This document shows positions 36,201 through 46,740 of a stretch of 64,000 bases of DNA, piece by piece; the first letter of the stretch is position 1, and every line of letters begins with the position of its first letter. Below the pieces are notes generated by a model. The model was not told the origin of the DNA and ran no database searches. It was given only the letters and a program-made list of their open reading frames with translations. This DNA comes from Nymphaea colorata (lineage: Eukaryota; Streptophyta; Magnoliopsida; Nymphaeales; Nymphaeaceae), in NCBI RefSeq assembly GCF_008831285.2, contig NC_045141.1, forward strand, positions 17,842,106 to 17,906,105. Direction: 5' to 3'. The position numbers were made by a program, and so were the translations under genes.

Positions 36201-38233
36201 GGTCAACATTACTTGCAAGTCCAACCCCTGCAGAAAGTCAGAGTGGTATGCATGGTGGTGAAGGTGATTGGTCAGATTTACCAACTCCAACTCCAAAATC
36301 TGCTGGTGGAGGATGGCTAAATGAACAAAGTTCTGAAGCCAAAACAGTTGGTGCTCCTCAAGTTTTTGTTCAACCAATGAGCCCCGTGAATAGTTTGGAA
36401 CAGCGTTTTGCTGCATCAGCTCAGCCTGCTGTGACACTGGCAGCGAGGAATGAACTAAGACCAACATCTGGCACACCTACAGTCTCAGGGTGGGATTCTG
36501 CTCCTTCGATGATGGCACCAACTCAAGTGGGGGTTGTTGGAAATCTTAAGAACGCTGGAATTGTTTCTTCTGGTTCAGCTTTTGAACCTCCAGCAGATGT
36601 TTGTGATGGAAAATCACTGTATTCCTTGAGTGCAGATAAAGGTCTTGTAGATCAAACCCTTCATAACAGCCGAGATAATGGATCATCTAATGCCTTCAGT
36701 TGGATGGGCGGTGAATACACAGAAAAGGCACAAGCAGATAGTGGTGAGGATACTTCTTTAGTTGTTGATGCACACATGGTAAAGCCTGATTCTTCAAAGA
36801 ATATGACTGGTTCTTCAGCTAGCCCTGCAGCACTAGTCATGCCCACCAGGAATGATTTAGCTGGTGAGCATGTAGAAGGGGGTGCCTCCAAGTCTCTGCC
36901 CAAATCTGTGGTGGGTAGAGATAGTCTGCTTGCTGATCAGGACCTTGCAGGTGGTCAGTTCAGTTCCGTAGGTGATCTAACTCCTAAAGATGGTGTGGCA
37001 TATGATTTGGTGACTGATGAGTTGGGTCAACGTGGTAGTCAGCCAGTTTCTGAGCTTCTTCTTAAGGCTGCTCTTGCAGAGAAGGTTCAAAATGCTGCTG
37101 TATCACCTTCAAATTCTGGTTTGCATTCTCTGGCAGATAGCTCCAAGAAAGTCTGGTACGGGGCATCACTTTCTGTTTCAGTCAAAGGTTCCCCTGAAAA
37201 TGATGTTTCAGTTCATGGTGGTTCAGGAAAGAGTGCTTCAGTATCTGATGCCTACCCCAAATCAGCTGTTTGTCAAGAAAGTCAGGCTTCTGAAATAGTT
37301 CACCAAGTGATTTCTGGCACTTCAATAACCAAAAGAGTTGAAGGCTCTTCCCCTGTTTCTAATAGTGTGGCCCTGTCACGAGGCCCCGATTCCAAAGGTG
37401 AGCGGGCAACCAACCTGGTTTCACATTCATTTCCAGTTTATGATCAAGATGTTGGTGTTTCTTCGGTATCAACTAATGCAGCAGGATCAGCCTCCTTGGC
37501 TTCTGGAGCCAAGGGCGCGCACGATGTTCCTGCTACTTGTAGAAATCCTGTTTCCTCTGAAAGGCAGGATTCAGCCATTGATGGATGGAGAAATATTCCC
37601 AGTAAAGTTCAGAATTTTGAAGGGTTGGGCACATTGACTGGGGACTTTTCTGCTCCAGCCACCGCAACTGCTCCAGTGGCTCCATCTGGCAACTGGGGAA
37701 TGCCCACAAACAGAAGCAGCGGTAACAACTCCATGCTGCCACCAGCAGCATTAGCTGAAAATGCTTCAAGCTGGGTGGCACATACGGGTGAAAACAACAC
37801 GAAGTCCATTGCTTCAGAGGGTTGGGCTGTAACTTCAAGAAATAATTGGGGTCAGCCACCAGTAGATACTAGTTGGAGTGGGCAAACTGAACCTTCAGCA
37901 CCTAGAGGCAGTGGTTGGGGTCCGCCTATTGAAAGTGCTAAAGTGGGATGGAGCCCAGAACCTGGAAACACCAATGCAAGACGGGGAATGGAACCTGTTA
38001 ACCAGAGAGGGGAATGGGAGCAACGGAGGCAAGACTCGAACCGGCTTCCCAGTCACGGAGATGGAGGTGGTTATGGTGGTCAAAGCTATGGTGGAAGGTC
38101 ATGGAGCAGGCCGTCAGGTGGCGGCAGTAGTGGCGGCTTGGGGCCCAGGTTACCTAGAGCGCAAAAAGTGTGCAAGTTCCACGAAAATGGTTACTGTAAG
38201 AAGGGTGCTTCTTGTGATTTCTTGCATCCTTGA
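22680..38233 (+). CDS. NERD: NERD / zinc finger CCCH domain-containing protein 19 (PHD-SWIB-Plus3-GYF-CCCH)
   Basis: Ten exons: 22680-23080, 23175-23254, 25270-25454, 26307-27237, 27350-27477, 33376-33435, 33536-33586, 33673-33743, 34866-35020 and 35100-38233. They give 1731 residues, close to the length I recall for Arabidopsis NERD. Domains in order: acidic N-terminus; PHD finger from about 117 (CFICFDGGELVLCD); SWIB near 338-420; Plus3 near 474-690; GYF near 811-860 (WHYCDPSGRIQGPFS); a Ser/Gly-rich tail with many GW/WG pairs; and a terminal CCCH finger (CKFHENGYCKKGASCDFLH). Family knowledge: NERD binds histone H3 and ARGONAUTE2 and acts in non-canonical RNA-directed DNA methylation. The start has good context (GCCATGG). 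Intron 5 holds nested transposons, and intron 8 has AT-AC ends. Confidence 0.93.
24135..24219. repeat. Approximate tandem duplication, about 44-bp unit, NERD intron 2
   Basis: CATATACAGTCTAGTA followed by TACTACTTATTATGTAA occurs twice with small differences. Confidence 0.75.
24690..24870. repeat. Diverged 90-bp tandem duplication, NERD intron 2
   Basis: AATTGAGAAGCTCCAAA begins at 24691 and again at 24781. The following sequence of each copy remains alignable, ending in ACAAACTCAATTGTTTG versus ATAAACTCATTTATTTG. Confidence 0.65.
27806..28048 (-). repeat. 3' long terminal repeat of the Copia element (243 bp)
   Basis: It matches the repeat at 32416-32670 almost perfectly. The only differences I find are a 12-base shortening and a possible substitution inside the GGATCCG-rich segment near 28016. 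The pol reading frame runs about 16 bases into it. Confidence 0.95.
28033..29466 (-). pseudogene. Copia reverse transcriptase and RNase H domain (part of broken pol)
   Basis: This is an open frame of 477 codons. The reverse transcriptase carries KARLVAKGFSQ, the LDVENAFLNGDL aspartate and the catalytic YVDDM box. RNase H follows, with SDADWAGC and SSAEAEYRA. Both domains look intact. The frame begins just after an in-frame TGA near 29499, where the family has tryptophan, so it is cut off from integrase. The tail overlaps the polypurine tract and ends inside the 3' repeat. Without upstream pol it has no evident own start. Confidence 0.9.
28049..28059 (-). other. Polypurine tract of the Copia element
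   Basis: On the minus strand CTTGAGGGGAG directly abuts the 3' repeat. This is the expected site for plus-strand DNA priming. Confidence 0.8.
29912..29984 (-). repeat. 36-bp tandem duplication inside Copia pol
   Basis: Two perfect head-to-tail copies encode GPSSEVHEQEKN twice in the linker between integrase and reverse transcriptase. Confidence 0.9.
30031..31248 (-). pseudogene. Copia integrase (part of broken pol)
   Basis: This 405-codon frame holds the zinc-binding HERLGH and CDVCHLAKH residues. The catalytic core has Asp in HSDVWGP, Asp in FRSDNAREY and Glu in PPQNGVAERKN. The C-terminal region has DIFLGYSPNQKGYKC. The domain is complete, but the frame ends at a TAG (30031-30033) well before reverse transcriptase, and it is joined to protease only through a frameshift. 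Confidence 0.9.
31218..31490 (-). pseudogene. Copia protease fragment
   Basis: The motif WIIDNGATHHMTGD matches the Copia aspartic protease site, which is usually D-S/T-G; here it reads D-N-G. The frame slips against integrase by one base near 31305, so protease and integrase are not in one frame. Confidence 0.75.
31491..32403 (-). other. Copia leader region lacking recognisable gag
   Basis: About 0.9 kb between protease and the primer-binding site holds only short frames, a GCC/GCA-rich trinucleotide tract (about 32290-32350) and no CCHC knuckle. A normal Copia gag needs about this much space or more, so gag seems lost or replaced. Confidence 0.6.
32404..32415 (-). other. Primer-binding site of the Copia element
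   Basis: On the minus strand TGGTATCAGAGC begins directly after the 5' repeat. This is the classical plant Copia site, complementary to initiator methionine tRNA. Confidence 0.92.
32416..32670 (-). repeat. 5' long terminal repeat of the Copia element (255 bp)
   Basis: Near-identical to 27806-28048. It carries an extra 12 bases in a GGATCCGGATCCGG tract. It begins TG and ends CA in transposon orientation. Confidence 0.95.
33176..33212. repeat. (TA)n microsatellite in NERD intron 5
   Basis: An uninterrupted TA dinucleotide run of about 18 units. Confidence 0.95.
33744..34865 (+). other. Probable U12-type AT-AC intron of NERD (intron 8)
   Basis: No GT-AG pair keeps the Plus3 frame between RRKE and RECVEK. 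The intron can instead open with ATATCCTTT, which matches the U12 AT-AC 5' splice consensus. It closes at TTCAC, with TCTTTAAC ending 10 bases before the 3' end; this is one mismatch from the minor-spliceosome branch site. With these ends, exon 8 ends in GA and exon 9 starts with G, giving ...RRKELRECVEK... in frame. The intron also contains three tandem units of about 190 bp. Confidence 0.8.
33998..34555. repeat. Three tandem units of about 190 bp inside the AT-AC intron
   Basis: ACTTTTAATAGAT-like starts lie at 34005, 34200 and 34389. Each unit continues with CTCTCATGGT, ACTGAATCTCC, CATGATTTGGC and TTCAGAGCAATTGCC. The copies differ by substitutions and small indels, so the array is old. 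Confidence 0.8.
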
Positions 38234-40627
38234 TACAGTATGGTCGCCTGGTTGTAGGGAGTATCTTCATTGATGTACATTGTACAGTAATTACCTTGTT
38301 AGGAGCTAGCGGGTTTCTGTGGATTGATTGAACGCATTTCACCGTTCGTTGACACCCAAGTTCAACAGTGTATTACAATTTTGGAGCTGTAGCTTTTATT
38401 TCTTCGTATCGTTGTCTTCCATTATTTCCCTCTCATTTGGTATGTTCTTCTTTTCCTGTCTTTATTTTGAGAGAGAAATGTTTGCCATGTAGTGTTGTAG
38501 AAATCAGAAACTCAATAAATGGATACAGTGAATCAGCGCAATTCAAAATGAATCGGTTGTAAATACAAAAAAAAATCATTATATTAATTTTAAAAATATA
38601 ACTGAAAAAAAAAATACAAGAAACAAAAACATCTTTAACATATTTTAGAATTAACAAAAATAATGAACTGCTTGTATGAAATGTGTCGCCCTCTGTACGG
38701 ATTTGTAACTGAGTCATGTTCCACTGATTTCAATTTGAATCATCTGCTTAATTTTATGACACTGTTTCTACGTGACTTCCTTTTGGATTCAAGATGACTA
38801 AATTCACAGGAACTGCAGGAGCAAAAAAAACTTGTTTTCGATGATAATAGAGAAAAAATTGAGTAGCAGAGGAATATGTCATCCTGACTCATTCTCTTGG
38901 AAGCAGTTGCAGAACTCTATGGCGATTCTGCAGTGGAGCCAAGTCGGCCGATGTTTCAGCCTTCATTGGCAATTTTAAGTTCAAAATTATTATTATTACT
39001 ATTTTATTCATAAATCAGCCCAGAAGGGACTGAATTGGTCAATTCATGCTAATTTAACCGATTCAGATCCATATCAGCCGATATTCTGAAGGCTCTGCCT
39101 TGGACTGCGAGGGACGGATATGCATCCGCACTTCTGTACTGGTTTCTTGTATTTTACGAGGAATCCTGTTGTACTGTTAAAAAGGGAACTACGCGCGGCT
39201 CTGATGTTTTGTGTTAATTTCAGCGGTCAAGTTGGGAAGTCTATATGATCGAAAAAAATAGCTGCATTCTTCTATCTCTGCGTGAAATGCCTTGCAACAT
39301 TGAGATTGCCATATCTACGGTCGGATTCAGGCAGGTAGCAAGTAAATCAGATAACTGCAGAAAGTAAATCAGATACCCCATTTGTCTTCTTAAGTCACCC
39401 ATTTTTTGTGAATACAAGTCATAAGACTACTCCCAGTATATTGGTATTAGAAAAAATATGCAAATAAAATATTTTTGAAAAAATAAAACATGTCGTAACT
39501 ATGGTGTCACCTCTTTTCTTTTGTGGTAGAAGCGTTCTAACCATATCCATGTTCCTTAAATCATTTTTGCTGCTCTTCCAAGCTAGACTCAGTAAGAAAG
39601 ACCTTTTTACTCTTAGAGACAAGTACTTTAAAGAAGGCCTCTTACGCATTAATATTGAACCCGTGTCGTTTGCAAACTAGGCGCAAGCAGAAGAAAATGT
39701 GGTTCGGTGATGAGTTTCACCTACATCCATAGAAAAATTTCTCTCTCTATATTCCAGAGGTTTCATTCCACATATATTAATTAGATACAACAATCATGAC
39801 AGTTGCTAAGCAGTTACAACTGGCAGCCTCTTCAGCAATTTCTCCTTCACACCAGGAGAACCAGTTATATTCAGTTTGCATGATGTCACGTTAAGCACCC
39901 CACTCTACCACGTGCTGAGTGCTGAGCTTTCTTTCTTTGTTATCCATTCTTAGCATTAGTCTCAACAAATGTTGCATTTAGCATTTCTCATTTCTCATTT
40001 CACTATAAAGCAAGAGTACTGTTAGGAAGGAAAAAAACATTTTATTTCATTTTGCTGAGAGCACAACTGTAAGAAGCTGCTGACTAAAAGGATGAAATTT
40101 ACCGTCAGAGCTACATAATAGTCATTTTTCCATGCGCAGTCAGGTTAATCAAGAAAGAACATGCAAAACAACACCTAAGCGGTCGTCGGAAAGGGAGCGT
40201 CGAAAATTGGGAGAAAGTGCGAATCCGACAGGGTTTCGAGAGAGATTCCCGAATAAGTTTCTCGCATCCATGAGTCTATCTATGTGCCGACGTAACCATG
40301 TTTACCGACACGTATTTATCGCCGAACTGATATTGTGCCTACGTGGTTTCGAAGGAAAAGGACTTTCTTAAAAAAAAAAATTATTTTTGATTATTTTAAT
40401 TGTTTTTAAATGAAAAAAAATCTTACACAATCTCAAGTCGACAAGAAGGCATAAACGGGATGGCTGCCCTCAGCGGGCGACACAAAGAAGGGAAGGGACA
40501 TGAGAGATTGGTCTTTGGGTTGCATTCTGGGGTGGTTTCTTACTATCTAAATTAAGCCTTTTTCCAAGTTCAGTTGTCTCCTTTCTGACTGATCAGAAGC
40601 TACCCAGACACGCAGATTTGTGCATCA
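38234..40627. other. Spacer between NERD (+) and FAX-like gene (+)
   Basis: The NERD 3' untranslated region comes first, then AT-rich sequence without recognisable coding content, then the 5' leader of the next gene. Short open frames here have no family features. Confidence 0.6.
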
Positions 40628-43025
40628 ATGTTGCTCCTTTCGCTTCCCTCGGCTCCCCTTCTGGGCCTCTCTTCTTCTTCTATCTTTCTGAGAGCTACCC
40701 ATGGAAGATGCCCCACGTTCCTGTTAGGCCCTCTCAAGAGCAGGAACAATAACAGTGACAATGACACTTCTCTTCCGCCTAGGAAGCTCAATATCAGAAG
40801 GTTGGGAGGAAGATGGTCGGAACAATCTTCTCCTTCGCGCTTGCATTGTAGAGCTCAGCTGTACGACCAGCTTGCCCCCACAGCCTCTGCCGTCTACGGA
40901 ACTCTTCTACTTGGCGGTGGCCTCTTTGCCTGTAAGTAGTTCAGATCTTGTGATTTTTGCGAAGCCGCTGGAAGGCTTCTGCTGAATAGCGTTCCCGGTG
41001 ATGGTTGCGGATCTTCATATTCATTTTCGACTTGGTTGTCATCTTTGTTCTTAAAGAATATAATGGTCCTCTAACTTGGCTCTTCTGCATTGGTGGGATC
41101 ACACTCTCTCGCCGCGGCATGTCATTGCAGACGTACGGTCGGGCAGTAAGGGATCGATTATTGGAGGAGCAGCTGGTGCTGTTCTAATGGCAACGGTTTG
41201 TGAATCGCTTTCTATTATTGAACCGCCAGTTTCTTCGCAATTCATTTCCCTGTCTATTCTTCTTCTTCTTCTTCTGAATTGTTCTTCAGCTTGAAGTCAT
41301 AAAATGATCTTTAATATTTGGGGTTTCTGTAAGATTTAACTACGATAGAGAAATAAAATAAACACAGACGTATATACATGCACATGCATACTCACATACA
41401 GATATATAGTCTTCTAGGAATCTAGTATATGTTTGCCGGTTTAACTTCAGATTAGTTGGATATAGGCTTCCTCAAGTCCAACAACCCAATGGTGATTCTG
41501 AGCGCTTTGTAGCATGCTTACGTTTGTTCTGAAGTAAGGACTAGTTCATGTATAGTACACCACTACCGTCCCATTGCAGAGGGTGATAACAAGTGATATA
41601 CCAACCTCATTAAGTCCAATTGAACCTAAACTATCTTGGCAGCTATACCGGTAACACAAATTAGTGGTCCATTTTTGTGCACTTTATGAGATTAGAAAAG
41701 GACCGACCAATTAAACTATATTTTCACTATTACATTCGTGATCATCTTTAGATCCAACTCATCTGCATTTCAAAAGAATGTGAAGGTGCAGGTTTGATGG
41801 CTTTCTTATAAAAAAAATCATATATGTGTGTGTGTCTTTGAAGTTGAGGCCCCGAAGGATGTCTGTTATATTGCTTCAACTGCAAATGGGTCTCTGATGT
41901 ATAAGCTGAACTTAATTGTTAGCTACATGAGCAAGTTGGGTTGAAATTATGATACACAAGCGTTATACCATTCCTCATTCAAGAACAATATTGCCTGGTG
42001 TCAGCAGTAGGTGAGATGTAATGGCTGTTCCTACAGTAATTGAGGTTTTCTTAAACCCACTATGCACTTGTGTATTAAGTAAAAACCACAACCTCCAATG
42101 ATGGTGTAATTTTTATTTCTCTAACAGGCCTAAATTTGTAGGATGAAAATTACCTGTTACTGGAATGCTCACGATATAACTTGACTAGTGTTATCACAGC
42201 ATTTTCTTGGGCAAATAATAATGTGTATATGTTCAGACAAGAAGGCCCTTTTGACATGTGGATCAAACTTAATTGATGGGACTAATATGAAGCTCGAGGT
42301 GACATGGACCATAAAACAATTTATCCCTAAGTCTTAGCTATTTGGATTTCATAAGTCCAGTTTGAAATTTTGTGGTTATAATGGCACCTTTATTGTGCAG
42401 TAGCCTTAATCAGTTGCATGACATGCCTTGGAAGTCCAACAAAAAAATATTATCTTTTTACTTTTAACTCCAAGAAAATATTTATTTTGTTTGATTATCT
42501 TCTAATAAGTTGATTGAGTTCAATTTTTCTTATAAACCCCATTTGACATTTATTCCAATTTTTATCTTTTCCCTCTTTTTCTGTTAAGTAGGATCACCTA
42601 ACTTACCTGGGCCCTTTTATGGGGATTGCCACCTAAGCCCAACTAGTGCTTTTAACTGCATAGGGTAGAGAATATGCTTTGGACATTTAGTTGACAAAAG
42701 GCCAACTAGGAATTTCTGGCAATGGTCTAGATTTCACCCTGAGTTGTCACATGGGCTCTTCTGTTTGGGTGCTGCACCCCATGTCAGCACAGCTGAACAC
42801 AGGTGCAGACGTGAGTGCATCTGTGGACATGGTCGAAGAAATGAACTCATGCCAATTTTGATTCAATTTGGATGTAAGTAACATAGACTCATTTCAAAAG
42901 GTTGCAGCACCTGAGTCAACACGACTTGGGTGTGGGTGCTGCAACAAACAAATTGCTTTTTTCTCATTGAATCACTAATAAAATCTTACCTTGTTAATTG
43001 TTAATACTGGCTTTATTGGTTCTGG

Positions 43026-43059
<34 letters not shown>

Positions 43060-45451
43060 TCTCACGGCACCCTCACTTGCTCACATACTAATGCCTGCAT
43101 CCCACACTAGTGTGACATAGTTTGGGATTCTATCAAGTTTGAGCAAGTGATAATGTCTACAAAGTGAAAATCTTTGTACTTTTTTGTGACATTTAGCCAT
43201 TTGGGTATTCCTTGCTAGTTTTAGTCCTTTTTACATATAATTTTGTTATTAAGAAGCATTAGTAGTGTAAATACTTTGTTGTGGTAGTTGTTTCACGTTG
43301 TTGTGTATAAAAGTGTTTGTGGTGTTGGAATATGAATATTGAGGGTTTTTTATTCATTTTAATGCACTACTTGTGCTATTTCAATTGATGAATGATTACT
43401 AGAAGAGAATTAAGAAATTTGGTAATTATGAGCATATTATCTATTTGTGCTCAAAATTGTATACATATATATTCCGACATGTAAACCTTTTAAAATTACT
43501 TTGCACCCCTGTCCGCAGCCATATCTGCACTCGTGAGACATAGGTTTCACCATGTTGAAGAGAGTTCAGAATGATCTACTGCCTCTTGCTAATCTAGTTC
43601 ATGCTTTTGAAGCATGATACCGTGGCTCACTTTTTCTAAGTAATAGGGAAGAGCTGCCTTCAGTGTTTGTAGGCAATGGCTTTCTAGTCTAGTAATGAAA
43701 GTAACAACAGCCTATGGCCATATTTATTGAAGAGCTTGAACTCTTCCATCATTTCTTATCACCATTGAAGGTATTTATTAGCTTTGTAAAATCAGACGAG
43801 CTCACATTTACAATAAAGATGTATAATAAGATGGGGGGTGGGGGGGGGGAGGGAGGAGGGGAGTAGTGAGTATTGGTTGACAACATAAGCTTTTGTCCTT
43901 GTGGAGCCTAGGTTGAGATTTTACAGACGTACAATGAGTGCCTGAGTGACCAATTATTGGTTACCAAAACCCACAACCAGATTAAACTGAGACAGACATG
44001 TGGAAGGAAAATTACTCTCTGGCAGTATCACATAATTGTTTAATCTGGTTGGGACTTGGAAGAAAGCATGGTTAAATGTTTATTGGAATGTAGATGTTAT
44101 TGTTGGAGACTTTTTGCTGAGTGGTAAGCGATAAGAATAGGGCTGAACTAAAGATGGACTAGGCAAACTTATTTGGGGGTTGGAACTTCTTCCACATGGT
44201 GAATGAGTAGCAAATTCATTTCTGAACTCATGTATACATATGAACCAAATCGATGTACATGCTTGTGATGACATTGGCAGGAAAGTTATAATACAAACAC
44301 GAATGATCATATAGGCATGATTAACTACTACATTTTATTTTCCATTTTTATGAAAGTATATCTTGTCTGTAGGCCCTTTTTCTAAAATCATGACAGTGGT
44401 TATTTGAACTGTAAAATATGTTTGTCATACCTTTATACTTGAGGCTACATGTACAGAACTTCTAGAGTCAATGTACTGGTACCAGCAGACACATACTTGT
44501 ATATCCTTTCGGCAACTGTCCTATCTAGAGAACTGTAGTTCCATTGACAGCAAAATCAGGCTTGTATGCTTATTTGTGCCTTACATCGAAAACTTGTGCC
44601 GCTTCCTGAAATCTTGACCTTTCACCTTAAATGCTTGGTATATGGCCATTGAGATACAGCAGATTGGGTGCTGGACCTGCTGGTGGGATGCAGTTCTACA
44701 GTAAAGAACCAACCCAGTTAGCCACTTGGGTGGACCATAGAGTACGGTATTAGAAAATTGTTATCAGATTCTAGAACAAGTTCACTCTAATATGTAGCCA
44801 TGATCTGACTATGAGCCAGTTTAAAGTGTTTTTTAGTGCATTTTTGGATGTAACCATGTTCTGACTCCCTAGAACTTGCTTTAAGTTTCATGTGCAAATG
44901 AATAATAAATCATGAGTATGTGGAACACCTGAAGTTTTATATTTTATCACCAGTGTAGCTACTGTTACTAAGAGCTATGGACCACAGAAATGTAGGTTTA
45001 GAATTTCAAATGAAGTAATGTGTTTGTTGTCAGCCATTATTTGTTAAATGAATGTTAACCTATGGAAACAGGAAACCTTTTTTTTTTTGGTACACGGTTG
45101 TTTACCTCACATATTCTATTAATCTTCTGGCAGGCCTACTTTCTAATGCAAGCTCCTGGAACAAGAGATATTGGTGATGCATTTGCATTTGGATCTGCCC
45201 TTCTATTTTCTGCCGTATTTGGTAAGAAACCTCAGGTTCACTTCTCCGTTGAACCTTCCATCAGATGCATGTTCCAGAAATAAATTGACAGAAGATCTCT
45301 CTTTTTCTTTCTCTCAGGGATTAGATTGGCAGCAACACGTAAATTGATTCCTTCAGGGCTTCTTTTGGGCCTCTCTGTTTGTGCACTGGCCATCTTCTTT
45401 TCATCGTATATGCATGATAAATACATAATCAACGATCCTCTAATCATGTGA
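40628..45451 (+). CDS. FATTY ACID EXPORT (FAX4-like) Tmem_14 protein, chloroplast type
   Basis: Four exons (40628-40931, 41131-41195, 45134-45221, 45318-45451) give 196 residues with closing phases. The N-terminal 75 or so residues are rich in Ser, Arg and Leu, like a transit peptide. The Tmem_14 region follows with four hydrophobic helices: ASAVYGTLLLGGGLFA, then GSIIGGAAGAVLMATAYFLM, then DAFAFGSALLFSAVFGIRL, then SGLLLGLSVCALAIFFSS. The glycine-rich helix pairs and RSGSKGSIIGG motif are typical. Family knowledge: FAX1 exports free fatty acids across the chloroplast inner envelope, and small members such as FAX4 are less studied. The exact paralogue is inferred from size and transit peptide. 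Intron 3 is 3.9 kb and holds a repeat cluster. Confidence 0.87.
42739..43543. mobile_element. Probable old hAT-like element in FAX-like intron 3
   Basis: The left end CTGAGTTGTCACATGGG and the complement of the right end CTATGTCTCACGAGTGC resemble the hAT-like termini elsewhere in the window. Flanks ATTTCACC and GTTTCACC match at seven of eight bases. Inside, another right-end-like sequence (GTGTGACATAG near 43115-43125) and an (AC)n(AT)n tract suggest two related copies joined or nested. Confidence 0.5.
43831..43862. repeat. G-rich run in FAX-like intron 3
   Basis: A GGGGGGTGGGGGGGGGAGGGAGGAGGGG-type stretch lies on the plus strand. It could form a G-quadruplex in DNA or pre-mRNA. Confidence 0.75.
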
Positions 45452-45929
45452 TTTACCTGCTTCTTGTTGGTATTAACTAGTAAACTGGTTAGTGTCCTCC
45501 AAGGCTGAGGTTGCAGGATTTTATTTTTTGCAGTTTCAGCAAGATCTCTTTTTGCTTTCCAGCTGTGCAATGTAGTTGTTAGTCTGATCTGCAGTGAGCT
45601 ATTGAATTTTATTGTAATATCAAAAGCTCTGGACCTCTGGTTTGAGTTTTGTTTTCCGCGTGGTGAATGAACAAAATGTGAATTTGAGTTCCGAGATTGT
45701 TGAGCATTCAACATTAATTGGTTGCAGAGAACCATTGTAGTCTATTGGTTGCTTAGAACCAAGGTCTTCAACAAAAAATAATAAGCAAAACTTTATTTTA
45801 CAGAATGACATTGCAAACAACGGAAACACCTCAGTTGAAAACCAATCTTTAATGCAAATGGTAGAGTAAATAGTAAGAATAGCTGCTGCAGTCTGGTCCA
45901 ATCCACCTGATCTTGCTGGGAGCGTCGCC
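45452..45929. other. Convergent spacer between FAX-like gene (+) and LTPG (-)
   Basis: Less than 0.5 kb separates the two stop codons, so the 3' untranslated regions of the two genes probably abut or overlap. Confidence 0.6.
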
Positions 45930-46659
45930 TCATACTGGACCTAAGACATGAATAATTGCTGCTGAAAAAGCAAAAATGATCATCAACTTGTTTGTGCAGG
46001 TCGTATGTGCAGAACTTGATTGGTTTGTTGATGTCTTGGAAACTGCACCATTAAAAAGCAGATGGAGGGATTAGTGATATCGCATTTAATTTTCTTGTAA
46101 TCATACTAAATAAAATTTTCAAATCCCAGCTGTTTAAATAGTTCTTAATCAAGAGTTCCACTTTCTTAATGGATTTCAACGTGCTATCTTTCTTCTGAAG
46201 CTATTGATTTTCTGATCTCCTGGATTTCAATCGTCAACCATGAATTTGGTTGATCCTTAATCTGCACACGCTAACGATGACTTGAAATACATAAACTAAA
46301 ACGCCTCAAGGCTCTGCAGTTTTGCTGCTCAAACAGCAGCGACAAATGGATGGCAGTAACTTACTGGCAGCACAGGCAGAGGCATTGACGTTCTCCCCGC
46401 ACCTCTGTGGTAACTGTTCTGCCTGTGTTAGGCTAATGCCGGCCTGACTAGCTGTTGGGCTATTCAGAAGATTGCAGAGGCATACTGGGTTAGATTTGAT
46501 AACTGTTTTCAGCGGGTCACAGCAGCTGCTGGAAGGGGTGCCTGTAGAATTGAGGAACTGGAGACATGAGGCGAGCTGGTTCAGACAGGATGTATCTTGG
46601 GCATTACTGACGGATGCTGTAATGACAACAACCATTAGTAACATGCAGAACTTCTCCAT
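45930..46659 (-). CDS. GPI-anchored non-specific lipid transfer protein (LTPG type)
   Basis: Exon 1 is 46659-46365 and exon 2 is 46042-45930, joined at a GTAAGT donor with correct phase, giving 135 residues. A signal peptide covers about residues 1-20 (KFCMLLMVVVITASVSNA). The eight-cysteine lipid transfer motif follows: CLNQLASC, then CCDP, CLC, RC and AC. Exon 2 adds a Ser/Thr-rich spacer (SKTSTNQSSSAHTTC) and a hydrophobic end (LMIIFAFSAAIIHVLGPV), the pattern of a GPI-anchor signal. Family knowledge: LTPGs sit on the outer plasma membrane and help export cuticular lipids. Without splicing, the exon 1 frame runs to a stop at 46306 and loses the anchor. A TATA box at 46731 supports this start over the in-frame ATG at 46809. 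Confidence 0.88.
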
Positions 46660-46730
46660 CTTTGCTTGTGAAGGTGATGGATGCTCTGTGGTCGATGCTG
46701 CTTTGATTGATTGCACTTGTGCAGGGCGAG

Positions 46731-46740
46731 GTTTATAAAG
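46731..46740 (-). promoter_or_regulatory. Putative TATA box of LTPG
   Basis: On the minus strand CTTTATAAAC lies about 72 bases before the ATG at 46659, leaving a leader of roughly 45 bases. Confidence 0.6.
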
